A stretch of 64,000 nt of DNA, from positions 7,298,501 through 7,362,500 of the forward strand of contig CP141143.1 in NCBI GenBank assembly GCA_035235625.1, read 5' to 3'. The stretch comes from Saururus chinensis (taxonomy: Eukaryota > Streptophyta > Magnoliopsida > Piperales > Saururaceae). Below, piece by piece: positions 48,865 to 61,585 of the stretch (its first letter is position 1; each line of letters starts with the position of its first letter). Below the pieces are notes generated by a model. That model saw only the letters and a program-made list of their open reading frames with translations, searched no databases and had not been told where the DNA came from. The translations under genes and the position numbers were made by a program.

Positions 48865-50509
48865 ATCTCTCCCTTTAGATATTTCGTGATAAAACACTAC
48901 AATACATCATCTAGAAAATAAAAATAAAACTCGATAATACATAATCAGATTCAGATAGATTATCCAACAATGACTCTTACCCTTTAATCTGTAACCCTCT
49001 AATCCTATTATGGTGTGGTCTTCAACTTGTAATCAACTTACACATTACAAACTAAAACATACCCACATAATATTATTCTAAGAAATAAGTAAATATAGAA
49101 TTTAAATGTTCATGTAAGTAAAAGATTAATTAAGTCATAACAATTAAAAAAAATTCTTTTCATAAATTCAACCTATATCTTCTTTAACAAGCTCTTTGTT
49201 ATCTTTTCACCCTCAATACCTAAGGTTTTCTATAACCAAATTTCTCCCCTTTTTGTCACAAATAGACAAAAAGAAATTGATTTAAAGAAGAAAAAAATGT
49301 GGAAATTAATTTTAAATCACTATTAGAATCCACTTAAAGGAGAATCAAGGAAGCAAACTTTTCATTGAAAATAAAGTGTGTTGGCAACCATATAGTATTA
49401 TCACTTGACTATTATACTTTCTATGGTTCAGCATAAATCAACATGTGTATCCCACATTAGCATAACATAATCTCACTAGCCACTTGACCAAAAAAATTAA
49501 ATTTCAAATTATAAGCCTCATAATAAGAGAAGATTCAAAAGTGTTTTACTTTAAACCTACGACTATACCATAATCATTTAAAACAATCATCAAGATATAA
49601 ATAGATAATATATTAAAAAATAATCATTCTCTTCCACTACTTTGGTAAATGAGTTTGTCGAGAAATTCGGCTCATGCTCGCATTCAGTTTAACATTGATT
49701 TACATTAAATAAGTAAGAGATACCAGCAATGATATAAAAGTTCTATTTTTTTCTATGCCCTTCGCCTTTTTCGAACTTTAGTATTTTCAATCTTTTTATA
49801 AATAAAGTTTCAATGCTTTTTCATAGTTCTCTTAACCTTCCACAATATATGTTTTTGCAATATAAGTCTTTTTTAGTGTCAAGGGGATGTAGCTTTCACA
49901 TTAACATTAGATATACAAGCAACCACTCCATCATCTTTATAAAACTATTTATGATCATATTTACTTAAAAGTATTTAAAAAGAAACATAAACATATCAAA
50001 TCTCATTCAATATTCAAAAGAATCCAAACCACTCAACTACCATATACCACTATATAACATCAAAGTTAAGAAGTAAATTAACCATTTTATACATTTAACA
50101 AATATATAATCTTCAAATCCTATAGTAAATACTAAAACTTTAAGTAAATCAACAATGAATCAAGCTTTATTATGAATCTTAAAATTTACTAAAGTGATAA
50201 TCTAGTAGTCCTCTTCACTTAAGGTTGTATACATCATGTATTGCATGTGTAACCCACTATTGTGCAATACCTTCACAATTTAAGTGTGTTCCATATAATT
50301 TGCCAGCTATATGTTTGAAAACACACAAACTTATTTTTTTATTTATTTTTCTAAACTTTTTTTTAAAACAAATCAAGCTAAACTCCAAACAAACTGAATT
50401 ATTCTAAAGCATCAAAAACTTAAAAATTGACAAATTATTTTTTAATTTTAATTAATGTCCTAAAAGATTTTCAATCAAAACAATGACAAAAAACTCTAAT
50501 GAATTTACT

Positions 50510-51850
50510 CTGGGGAAACAAGTCTAATAGCTTTTTGAAGGTTAATGAACTTATTAAAATCTAAAGGTTTTGTAAAAATATTACCTAATTTAAACTTTGT
50601 TAAAATATGTTATATGTTAACAATTTAATCATTAACCAAATCTCTAATAAAATGATGTCTAATATTAATATTTTTTGTACGAGAATGTGAATTAGGATTT
50701 TGGAAAAAATTTATTTAACTTAGATTATCATAATATAAAGGCATCTTACTCTGACGTATTCTATGACTAAATAACATCATTTTCATCAACATTAATTGTA
50801 TACAGTCACTATTAGGGGCTATATATTTAGCTTCAACGATTGAAAAGGAAATATTGTTTTGTTTTTTACTATGCTAAGAGACTAAATAATTTCTTATATA
50901 AGAACATCATTCTAAAGTACTTTTTCTATCATCTATATTCCCTGCCCAATTAAGATTTAAATATCCCACTAGTTTAGAAGTAGTATCAAATAAAAACCAT
51001 AATTCATATCCTGTTGATCTACTCATATTTTATTATTCTTTTAACACCAATTATGTGAGATTCTTTAGGATCAGCTTGATGTCTAGCACATATCTTACAC
51101 TTAAGCAAATATTTAGGTGGCTAACAATTAAGTACAAAAGACTACTAATTATGTTACTATTCCAGGTTTATTCAATAGCTTACCTTGAAACATCTTTACT
51201 TAATTTAACAGAAAGAAACATGGTATCTTTGTATATTTTTCATGTTGAAGTCTAAATTTCTTCACTAGATCATAAGCAAACTTAGATTGTGAGATGAAGA
51301 GTCCAAAATTAGTTTGTCGTACCTGCAAACTAAGAAAGTAAGTTAGCAAACCTTCTATAATTATTTTAAGTTCCTTTATCATCTCATTTACAAAAACATT
51401 AGAAAATTTATCATTTGTATAACAAAAAATTATGTCATCTATATAGATTTGTATCATCACAATATGTTTTTTATACTTCTTCACGAACAATGTCATGTAA
51501 ATACCTCATTATGTAACCCTGCTCTTTCAGATATTTTGTTAACCTAGCATACCATGCTCTTAGAGCTTGTTTCAATCTATACGAAGTTTTCTTTAATTTG
51601 TACACATTGTCAAGATGACGAGGGTCAATAAAGCCCTTGGGTTGTTCGGCATCGACTTCCTTTTTCAAGTAACTATTTAGAAAAGCATTTTTAACTTCCA
51701 TCTGATATACTTTAAATTTTAAATGACAACTCCTAGCAAGAAACAATTTAATAAAAAATCAAGTCTAGTAACAGGAGCATAATTTTCTTCAAAACCAATC
51801 TTACTTTTTTTTACCACGTTACTTCTGTCTTGTTCTTATAAATCTACTTT
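50510..51850 (-). pseudogene. Ty1/copia reverse transcriptase and RNase H fossil
   Basis: Recognisable RT words: YQMEVKNAFLNSYLKKEVD, PKGFIDPRHLDNVYKLKKTS, YRLKQALRAWYARL, and the catalytic region IQIYIDDIIF with an Asp-Asp pair. Further on, RNase H-type parts with an AEAEYIA-like region and an RTKHIDIRHHF-like region near 50.7-50.9 kb. Broken fossil. Confidence 0.85.
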
Positions 51851-52599
51851 ATACCTATGACATTACATTGGTTAGGTGTTGGGACACTAAACTATACATC
51901 ATTTTTAGTAAATTGTCCTAGTTCTCTTACATTGCTTTTATTTAATTCTCATCCTGAAGAGCTTTATCAATATTCTTTGGTTCAATAAGAGATACATAAT
52001 AAGTAATTTTTATTTTTTCTTCTACTTGATGTCTTGTTCTCACTCCTTTATTGATGTCCAAATCACATTGGTTTAAGGATGGTCTTTTTAAATCTAATTA
52101 GGTACTTAACCAGTTTAAACATGTGGTTCTTCCTCTTATTCTTGAATATTAATTTCATAAATATGATCCTCATGAATTTCCACCTATTCTTGTTCTTTAT
52201 CATCTGTATCACTAAACACATTAGTTGAATCATCAAAATCATAGCAATCATTAATTTTTTGTTTTCCTTTCCCATGTTGACTATTTTGTGTTTCAAAAAT
52301 TTGTGCATTATTTACAATCACATTAAACAATTCCACAGCTGTTTGAGTTCTTTTGTTGAAAACCTTTTATGACCTACTTGTGAGAGATAAGTAAAGGAAA
52401 TTCTATCATCACTTTTACTATCAAATTTTCTTAAAGCTTCCTTGTCTTTTAAGATATGATAATGACTTCCAAAGATTATAAAGTATTTAACAATGAGTTT
52501 TTTACTTCTCCATGATCATAAGAGGTTTGGGCAGTGTCAAGTCTTAAGTAGCCTCTATTTAAGGTCTAAGTAGTAGTGCGCGCTTATAGCTTCTGTTTA

Positions 52600-52945
52600 A
52601 AAGTGATTAGCCAAATTCTTCTCACTCAACATAACCGTAGCTATTTCCTACATAGTCATTCTGTTTATCAGCTATCCAATTTTGTTGAGGAGTTTTAGTG
52701 GCTGAGATCTCATTATGAATTCCATGTTTATTACAAAACTTTTTAAACCTAAAGTCAGTAAATTCACCACCTCTGTCACTTCTAATATTTTTTATTTTCA
52801 AACCACATATGTTTTGTATGGTAAGGGTATTTGTTTTGAATGTTTCAATTGCATTAAACTTTTCTCTAAAGCTAACACAACCATAAGTCTGAACCCTCAC
52901 AAGGCAATCCAAAGTATGAAACAAAGTCAAGTCTAATATCAACAT
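52600..52945 (-). pseudogene. Ty1/copia integrase core fossil
   Basis: Minus strand: KIKNIRSDRGGEFTDFRFKK, FCNKHGIHNEISA, TKTPQQN, the usual second-Asp and P-Q-Q-N region of copia integrase. Cut on its 5' side by the insertion that begins near 52.89 kb. Fossil. Confidence 0.85.
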
Positions 52946-55900
52946 AATACATTACTTAAGTCTAAAACAACCTAAGTATTTATCCCCTCTCATGGTGCAT
53001 AGCTATCCTTAAGCTCGACAACTACAAAACAAAAACACAAAACAAAGAGGGGTGAACTTAGCTCAATAAGGGTTTTAAAGCGAAACATAAGCTCATGATA
53101 ACACCACACACATTCTTCTAATAGAAATCAATTAAAACATGCATCACATATCATTTATCTACACTTGTGCATCACGAATTAAATCAAATTCCATATTCAT
53201 ATGTACACCACTTATACATCATGAGCTCATTCATATTTTATAACAAACATGTACAACCTCTGCAATCATTTAAATTTAATGGTTAATTTACATCTAGTCT
53301 AAATCAAATATCAACATTCACATTCACCCTGCATATTCAAGTCTATCAAACCACATTATATCCTGCATGTTCAAGTGTAATCATTTTGTATTCATCATGT
53401 ATAAATATAAGCATAATTGTCTTTACACAACCTGTATCAATGAGCATTATAATCCATACATATGCATGAATAATGTAGTAAATGTCTTACAATAGATAAA
53501 ACAATACTACTTATCTTGGCCGAAGCACATGCAAACTTGCTCACCTTGAAAATCCTAAAATAAAGTCAAAATTCATAAAAAAAAATTAGAGCAGTTTGGG
53601 TAAATCCCTAATGGGAAAATTACCCCATGGTAGGCCGGTGTACATGGAAAAACAAGCACAAATTCTCAGGTCCAGAAAGACTCATCAATTTAACTCATTA
53701 TAGCATTTTACTCTTCTAACCTAGGGAGAAAACTCATCCTAACAAAAATGTAAAACCCCATCCAATGGACATAAAACCCCATCATTTCAAATATAAAACT
53801 AATTTAATAAAGCCCCGATGAGGCTAATTCAAAAAATTACAATATCTAATCGATTAATCATGGTTGAACACGAGTACTCTTCGCTTTACATGTCATTCTC
53901 ATAATTCATGCGACATGATACATATGTAAGCAATGTTTAATAGATGCAAGCATAGGTAAACATACAATAATTAATCTTAAATGTATGAAACATGATCTAT
54001 CTTTGACAACTAAAAATCCTATAAGCATGGATAAGAGACATTAATGGATATGTTCTTAATTGAGCTTAAAACAATTGAAACGTGACTCATTTGTAGTTAA
54101 ATGACATGTGCAAGCATTCATATTTTCTTATGATCATAAGTTATTTGAATCATGAAGTAAAGAAGAAGAACTAACAAAAATACGGATTTAATTCAAGTAG
54201 AGCATCATACTAAGCCTAAATAAGTATAGTGATTTTCATACTTAGTCTAAAACACATCTAAAGAAGGTTCATACGTAATTAAGGTGACAAATATAAGTAT
54301 TCCTACCTTATCATAGTCATAATAAATTCGAATAATGAGAAAATAAAAAGAAATTGCCAAAATTTTAATAAAAATGGTAGTGTACCCAACTGTAGTATGG
54401 CCGTTGAAACAACCTGCATGTTCGAATAGTCAAAACAATTTACTTTAATAGTTCATTTTCTTCCTCTTAACAACCAAACCAAAATCATTCCAAAGTTCTA
54501 TATAAATTCGCATGACATCTTATAATCAATACATAAGCCTAAAACATTATAGATATAACATTTTTCACACTTAAACACACAAAAACAATAATAAATCACA
54601 TGTTTTAAGGAATCACCATGACCCATCAAGATGCTTCAAAAGTTTAAATAAACCCACAATCATGATATTGCAAGCAAGAAAAATCACTCAAGGTGAAAAC
54701 CTCTTACCTCTATTGTAATAACCCTATTTTTTGATATTTTATAAATTTTATTATTTTTTCTAAGTCTGATTATAACTCGTTAAGACAAGCTTAATTCGTC
54801 AAAAATACAGACATTTGAGATCGGGAACAAATGTTATGGCCTCGGGAAGCATGCTCTAAAAAACTGGCAGGACCCACTTCAGAATTAGGGGTAAACCTGT
54901 CCATAAGTGGTCTAATATCGTAGGGCTCGTGAATACGAGCCCAACGGTACCAAGAACATATAAATTGGAGTTCGGAGTAAGAAGTTACGATTTTTTGAAA
55001 ATTAAAAAAAAATCTCGGCGGCTCGACGCACGCCGAACGTGCGTGTCGCGCATGACGAACGTGCGACAGGCGCGCGTTTGACATGACAAACACGCGTTCA
55101 TCACACGCGCCCACATCTTGCGGTGGTGCCAGCGGGCGCAGCCCATTTTCTGCGGCGGCTCCGGCGGGCGCCCGCCGGAAACCACCACCTCTCTCGCCTA
55201 TAAATAGGCCATTCCGGCCAGTTTTTCACCAAGCTTCCGATTTTTCACCCATTTTACTATTTTCCTCATTCCCGACCCATTTTAAGCCCGAATTATGTGA
55301 TCCAAGACCTGTTTCCAACTAAATTGAGGGTGCTCTACGCACTGGAAAGGTTATTTTCCCAAGGTGACCCCTCTAAGACCTTGAAAAATGTGCCCCTTCT
55401 CTAAACTCTCCCTTTCACTTCTTTTACTGTTTCTGGACCATTTTACACCCGTTTCAGCCCGTTCAAAAGTCGTACCCCACTAAATCGATGGTGTTCTACG
55501 CGTTGGGACTGTTATTCTACCAATTTTTTTTCTCGAAGGAAGGATCTTCTATGAGGGAGTTCTCTTATACTTCGCACGCGTTATAGGTAGGTAGCTTTAA
55601 ATTCTAATCGTATGCCGAAATTTTGACTTGCCGAAGTTTTGCTAAGAGTTTTCTGCTGCTTTTATGAAAACAAAGCTCTGTCTTAAAAATCATCTCCTCT
55701 TTTTGAAAATTTCTCCGAGTTTTGGGTAATCGTACCGTCTGGATAGTTCTCTGTTCCTCAGAACTAAGAATTATTATGATTTTGGATACCACTAAATTTG
55801 GCATCTGGCACGCACAGGACTGGGATATCATGGGTAAATTCCTTTCATTTCTATCTACCGTTGCCCCATGAGCGCGGGTGTAAGTCGTCTAGTATCGTGA

Positions 55901-57065
55901 CATTCTGTGATTGTGTTTTTCAGATTTCTGAATGATTTCAAAAGAAAGAGGACACAATATTTTCTTACATGCACGAAGCATATTCTTATAACTTAATTCG
56001 ACCTAATGAGTATGAATTTACTCACCCACCCCCAGATTCTGCAGGTATATCACTCAAATTTGACGGAGTCAACGAAGGGTTTCCTTAATTTACAGTCTTG
56101 TACTATTGTTTTTGTACTTTATGTAAATTATTGTACTGACTGATGTATAAGGGCATGTGATGCCCAATTTTGGAAATCTTTGTATAATACAAAGTGAGTT
56201 GTAATTACTGTTTGAGTACACGGTGATCCTTGGCAATTGTAATTAAATTTTGTTACGTTTTCAAAAAAATTATTTTCTTTTATTCGAAAATACGAGGGAT
56301 GTTACATCTATTAAACTTGTGAATCCTTTAATTGAATTCCAACCTCAAGAAATCCTTAGAGCTTTTGGTAATTAAAACCTTGCTAATATACTCAAATCAG
56401 CATGAGAATGATAGATCTAAGATTTCCTTAGGTTAGAAACAAAAATCACATAGATAATGGTTCTCTAAATTGGAATTAAAAAATACCATCTTCATAAAAA
56501 GAAACTAAGAATCCAAATAGGAGAAGTGAAGGATGAAATAATTAAGACAAAATTGAAAAGGATTAAGGTGTGATTAAGGAAAAATTTTACCTTAAGATGA
56601 GTTTTTGCTTTGGGAAATAGGGGTAGAGCCCAACCTCCTTCCTAATATCAGCACTTTTCCATTTGGAAAGGGGCTACAATTTTCCTTTTAAAAAAGTAGG
56701 AATAATTCATGTTAAGACCAAGCAGTCATCCATAGTTACCAGTATATCCACAATAAAATTATACTGTGAACAATAGTATAATTTTACTATTGTTTGTATG
56801 TGACAATAGTAAAATATAATGATTGTTGGGTCTTACCAGGAGACTAAGTAGTATAGCTTCTCACTTATTCTAGTTTGGGCATTTTATGGTAGGTTTCGGT
56901 GCACAAACCCCTTTCTTAAATATTTTTAGAGAGATGGTATTACTATATGATTACTAAGTTTGGGGGGTTCTCAGAGGTCCTTGGCTAAATTACTAGTCAT
57001 AGTTGGCTTCACAAAGGAAAAAACTTTACTCAAATAAAAATAAATAAATTAGAAGATATTACAAT
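52885..57065 (-). mobile_element. LTR-type insertion inside the copia integrase
   Basis: About 4.2 kb separate two halves of one copia integrase. The inserted DNA has the layout of the 13627-17153 LTR family read on the minus strand: an AGAGGGGTGA word near 53050 and GGTCCTTGG near 56980. It contains the solo LTR at 54714-56306. Exact ends and target duplication were not resolved, and it could be more than one insertion. Confidence 0.5.
54714..56306 (+). mobile_element. Solo LTR, Ty3/gypsy-like, innermost of the nest
   Basis: 1593 bp starting TGTAATAACCC and ending GAGGGATGTTACA, with a perfect target duplication TCTAT (54709-54713 and 56307-56311). TATAAATA at 55199-55206, about 485 bp from the start, is a convincing LTR promoter box. 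A GC-rich U3 part with GAACGTGCG and CGCGC words lies at 55015-55190. Being nested in two older elements, it is the youngest of the three layers. Confidence 0.9.
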
Positions 57066-57069
57066 CTTA

Positions 57070-57750
57070 ATAGATCATCCACCGTCACCGAGATGTACTT
57101 TTTAGCACTTAAGTTTGTTATTTTCATTGGTCCTATAATGTCTATGTGTATTAATTCTAATGATTTTTTAGTTTTTACATATTTCAATTTTTTATGATGG
57201 GATTTGATTGTTTACCCTTTTAATAAGTACCATAAACAAAGTTTTCAGGGTTTTCAAAATACAAGCACCTATCATGATTTCTTCCTTTGTTATTTTTATT
57301 AAATATCTAAAATTTACTTGCCTTAATCTTTGATGCCACAAGTAAATATTATTAAGTAAGAACAAGTTGACAAAATAAACAAAATGAAGCAAATAACAAT
57401 TATCTTGAGTTCTTAATCCTTTTTGGCAAGTCATTCTAGATTTGTCAATTATGTAAAAAGCTTTCTTTGTAAATTTAACTATAAAACTATAGTTACAAAT
57501 TTGACTTATGCTCAATAGCTTAGCTTTCAAATCACTTACGTACAAAACATTATCAAAAGTAGACAATCTAGAATGTTTTAAAATGTATTATCCCATCTAT
57601 TTTTATGGTACTTTTATCTCCAAATGTAACTTTGCCATCATATTTCTCTACTAACTTAGTAAACCTAGATTTGTCATTAGTAATGTGCTTTGAGCATCCA
57701 CCATCTATGCACAACATATTAGAATGTTGAGTTTTCATGGTGGTGTACAT
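57070..57750 (-). pseudogene. Ty1/copia protease, pre-integrase and integrase N-part fossil
   Basis: Minus strand: CIDGGCSKHITNDKSRF and VTFGDKSTIKI (protease/pre-integrase region), VLYVSDLKAKLLSISQIC, LWHQRL (GAG-pre-integrase), then IHIDIIGPMKIT and SVTVDD, where the integrase is cut near 57.07 kb. Fossil. Confidence 0.85.
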
Positions 57751-58805
57751 TATAAATTCTATGTGATTTATCTATGCATGTTAATTTTAATATTGTCTCT
57801 CACAAATTGTGGTGCCCTCACTGATTTGTTCTTATTTTATTATTTTAGTTACAAGATCTTTCTTAATAATTGTGTTCCAACCAAAAGTTTAGAATTTAAA
57901 GTACTAGAACCATAATCATTCAAGTTTTTAGCCTTAACAAATTTAATGATTCATAGAAAATTTATATTATTTTATCCCACATACCCTAAACCACTTTTGT
58001 CACATCCAAATTGACCACATTAGAGAATTTTATTAAGTTTTTCTTTGCCTTTGACAAGTTCTTTCAGTTTAAAATTTGATGTTTTCATGTCTTCTTACAA
58101 CAATTCAAATTTCTATAGCACAAAATTTTGTTTTAAGCATCTTCAATTTATCAAAAATATGATTCCTAGCAACAACAAAATTTGATATAAATAAGGATAA
58201 GCTAAGCATATTTTTCAATTTCATGGTAACAAAAATCAAAGTTATTCAATCACAAGGGAAAAATATCAAAATGATTCAAAATATCCTCACCTACCACTTA
58301 TTGGTTTATTGGACTATATATGTCGAAAATAAAGTATCACTAACTCGCAATTCTCTTATAAGATTTATTTTTCCTCCTGATAAAAAATAAACCTAGAATT
58401 TGTTCAATTTAATGTTCCTAATTATAATATGTTCTAACGAAAAATTTGCAATCAAAATAACAACCAAAATACAAGAATTTTTTAAAGTGGAAATTTAATT
58501 GGGAAAAATTACGAGATATTCTGTTTAAATCAACGATGTACTATATAAACTAAAAATTATAGAATTACTGATTACATAGATAAAAAATTCTTATTTTTTC
58601 AAATCAACTGGTTCTTCACACCACTCTGGAATTATGAATCAACCACTCATTGGTTGTTTATCAATCATAACTTGATATTCTCCTCTTTTGTGCTCTTTTG
58701 ATCAACATAGATCTTTCATTTCCCCCCTGGAATGAATATTCTATTCGCTTGATCTTTTCAGTAACAAGTTTTAGTAAACACCATGTGTTTTATGCTCTAA
58801 TCTCA

Positions 58806-61080
58806 CCTCTAATCACTTATTTTTATTTATGGTAGAAATTTTCTCATTCTAGAAGATAACTTTCTCAAAATTCCATTGAAAAGATTCCACACAAATTCTT
58901 GAGATTTTCTAGGTTTTTTCTCTTCCTCTGTCACATTTCAATATGTTTTTTATTAATTCTCAAATCCTAAAAGGAAAAGATCTTCAATTTGGAATCATAA
59001 CCAGCCGAAAAATCTTAATTTAGTCTTTCCAACATGGTGATCCTTCCATAAAGGGATGTCTACTATTCTATGTAGCAAGAAGGCCATAAAAAATATTATA
59101 AGACTCATAGTATTAAACGAAGGAAGAGTTTTTCATGCTCCCTTCATACATTGAGCCTAGCGAAAGCTGTACATGGAAGTTGTTGATATATTAGTTAAAT
59201 GGCACATTGTTGATCTCGTGGATATATGACTCTTATGTGTAGCTTACATTGAGCTCATTGTCAGTGAGGAGCATGAAAAACTTTCCAAAACGAGAGACTC
59301 ATTTGAGTAAGGAGTTTTGGCATGTCATATGAGACTCTTTGAGTGTTAGATATTCCCATACAAAATAGAATGGGTCTACCCTGTTCAGGTTCTACGACTA
59401 AAGTCCTACAAAATAGAATGGGTCTAGCTTGTTCAAGTCCCATGACTAAAGACCATGAATATAGGACATATGGGTCTTAGCATGGTACATAGAGGCCTAA
59501 CATAGTACATACTTATATAGCATGGTCCCACAACTATTACCATGTTAGGACTCTATAAACCATGCTAGGACCCCTATGTGCCATATTCAGGATGTTTGTT
59601 ATAGAGCATGGTGATGAAAACATTTTTGTACGAAAGAATAATTATATATGCATATCGTCAAGTATTCATTTAGTATATTTGATAATATTTTAGCTTGATT
59701 AAAAACTGAATAACATATATATTTAATCTCTTATAAAAATGTTGTAAACTTTCATAACAGCAAAAAATTCACATGTCTTAGAAGAAATATACGGTCTCAT
59801 GGGAGTTGCATGGAATTTCCGGAGTTGACAGAATAAAAAATGGAGCACTACCAATTGAAGTCTGCCATGGACTTACTTCGGTGTTGAATCGGGCGAGTGG
59901 AGTGTATGTATCCATTTTTTATTTTTTTTTGGCAAAAAACACTGATAAGGAATGATTCATGTGATGACAGTCCAAGCAGCTGGTATGTACTCAACTCTTG
60001 AAGAAGTGAAGTGGACAGATAACAACTTCCCTTTTTTTTTCTCGGTAGATGACCACTTCATTAATTTCCTGTATCCGGAGATATTCAATTATTGGTAGTA
60101 AGCACTTTATACCCCATACCAAGAAATGAACATGAAACCGCTGAAGTTGGCATTATGATTTTGTTCGAACAAAAACTCAGAAACAGTACAACATTTCTCT
60201 TTTGTTGGGTAGTTTTTGGACTGAGCCAACCCAGCCAAATATAAAAAGGTCACTCAAATTTTTATTTAATGAGACCAATCAGCAGTACCACTTTATTAAT
60301 TTATTTTTACCTCTGTTCATGACCAAAACATTAGTGACACTATTTATTTTAGATAATATCTTAATCTTTCTTTTCAGCCACGGTAGTGTCACTAGTATGC
60401 GTTGAAGTAGCATTTGCAATCACTTCCCATCATTTTTACTATATTGCCAGTACTTGCAACCCAGCACATATCAACCCTCAGCGCGGTAGTGCGTTGCATG
60501 GATGGAATTGCAGTACTGCTCCATTGTGGCATACTATCCACATGAAGCTGAGGTGAAACAAAAGTGAAAGTGACCATGCAAAGTAACCCATCCTCCCAGA
60601 TTTCAATAACCGTGTTGAAAATCCCTCTGGAACGCACTAAAGAAAGAACATAGTATGCACTCTTTCCTTTTTGGTTGCAGATTCCATACAGATGCTCGGA
60701 GTTTAGATAAGACAGCATGAAGGTGCTTTGATGCTCTCCATCAAGACCGTCGGTAGTCATGCTCCGATGGAAAGTAGTCAAACGTTACTTTTTTGCATGG
60801 AATCTGCGTATTGGAAATTTCACAATTGAGATATGCTGTGGTGCTCCAATCCCATAACATCAAGGATACTTTTCAGATTTTTAATGATGAACCTTTATGT
60901 GAATTGATATTTTTTTTAAAAAATTTCCGTTAAAACAGAGAAATTAACAAAGTTCGCTACAACATATTAAGGCTGTCAGAAGCGATCAATGCACAAATTT
61001 CACACATGTAATACACATCGTATAAGGGGAAAACACAACAATCACCTCTTAACCAAATAATAGGTTCATGGTAAAACCTG
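58806..61080. other. Repeat-derived or intergenic stretch
   Basis: A two-copy direct repeat around CTACAAAATAGAATGGGTCTA lies near 59355-59455, and several CATGGT/ACCATG words at 59460-59620. Apart from the open frame at 60392-60781, no gene was recognised. Confidence 0.45.
60392..60781 (-). other. Unrecognised open frame, possible exon or gene fragment
   Basis: About 129 codons on the minus strand, free of low complexity and protein-like: TFMLSYLNSEHLYGICNQKG, VIEIWEDGLLCMVTF, SSTAIPSMQRTTALRVDMCW. The first ATG in the frame is at about 60760 and an in-frame stop lies just upstream. No partner exon was found on either side and I do not recognise the family. It could be an orphan exon, a retrocopy fragment or chance. 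Confidence 0.35.
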
Positions 61081-61201
61081 AAAAGCTCGATCATGTAATT
61101 GGCAAGGAGGGGAGGGGGTACTCCCAATGTAGGTCCGCCATCGGTGGAAAGAACATAATATTACCAACGCACTGGAGGACCTCAAACCCTAATCCTAAAG
61201 A

Positions 61202-61314
<113 letters not shown>

Positions 61315-61585
61315 GGGTTAATAAATACTGTAACATAGATCATTACAACAAAAAATATTATCAGCGACATAAAAACTTCACTAAAAGTTATTAGTTTAAG
61401 CATTAGCATAAGTGTCAAAATAATTTCATCACAATTACTAACTTACAATATATATATGAAAAAGTGTCCTCCCAATGTAGTTCGTCATTGCTGGCAAGAA
61501 TATAAGATTACCTACACACTGGAGGACCTCAAACCCCAGCCCTAAAGAACATATATGAAGGGTTGATAAATGTTCCAATATAGAT

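Larger units (their letters stand above)
48865..58805 (-). mobile_element. Broken Ty1/copia retroelement, nested
   Basis: Coding remains in minus-strand order, right to left: aspartic-protease-like and GAG-pre-integrase parts (57750-57070), integrase core (52945-52600), reverse transcriptase (about 51850-51200), RNase H (about 51020-50510). The order protease-integrase-RT-RNase H is that of Ty1/copia; long non-coding parts and the purine tract layout suggest a SIRE/Maximus-like lineage, by inference. A weak tRNA-Met-like primer site lies near 58794-58805. The element is clearly broken, with a dozen or more coding breaks, and old. It is interrupted by an LTR-type insertion at about 52.9-57.07 kb. 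Outer ends are approximate. Confidence 0.8.

Noticed and set aside
52885-57065. Precise borders and target duplication for the middle layer of the nest
   Set aside because: Candidate 5-mers on the two sides (around AAGTC/GTCTG and ATCTT) do not match well enough, so only approximate borders are given.
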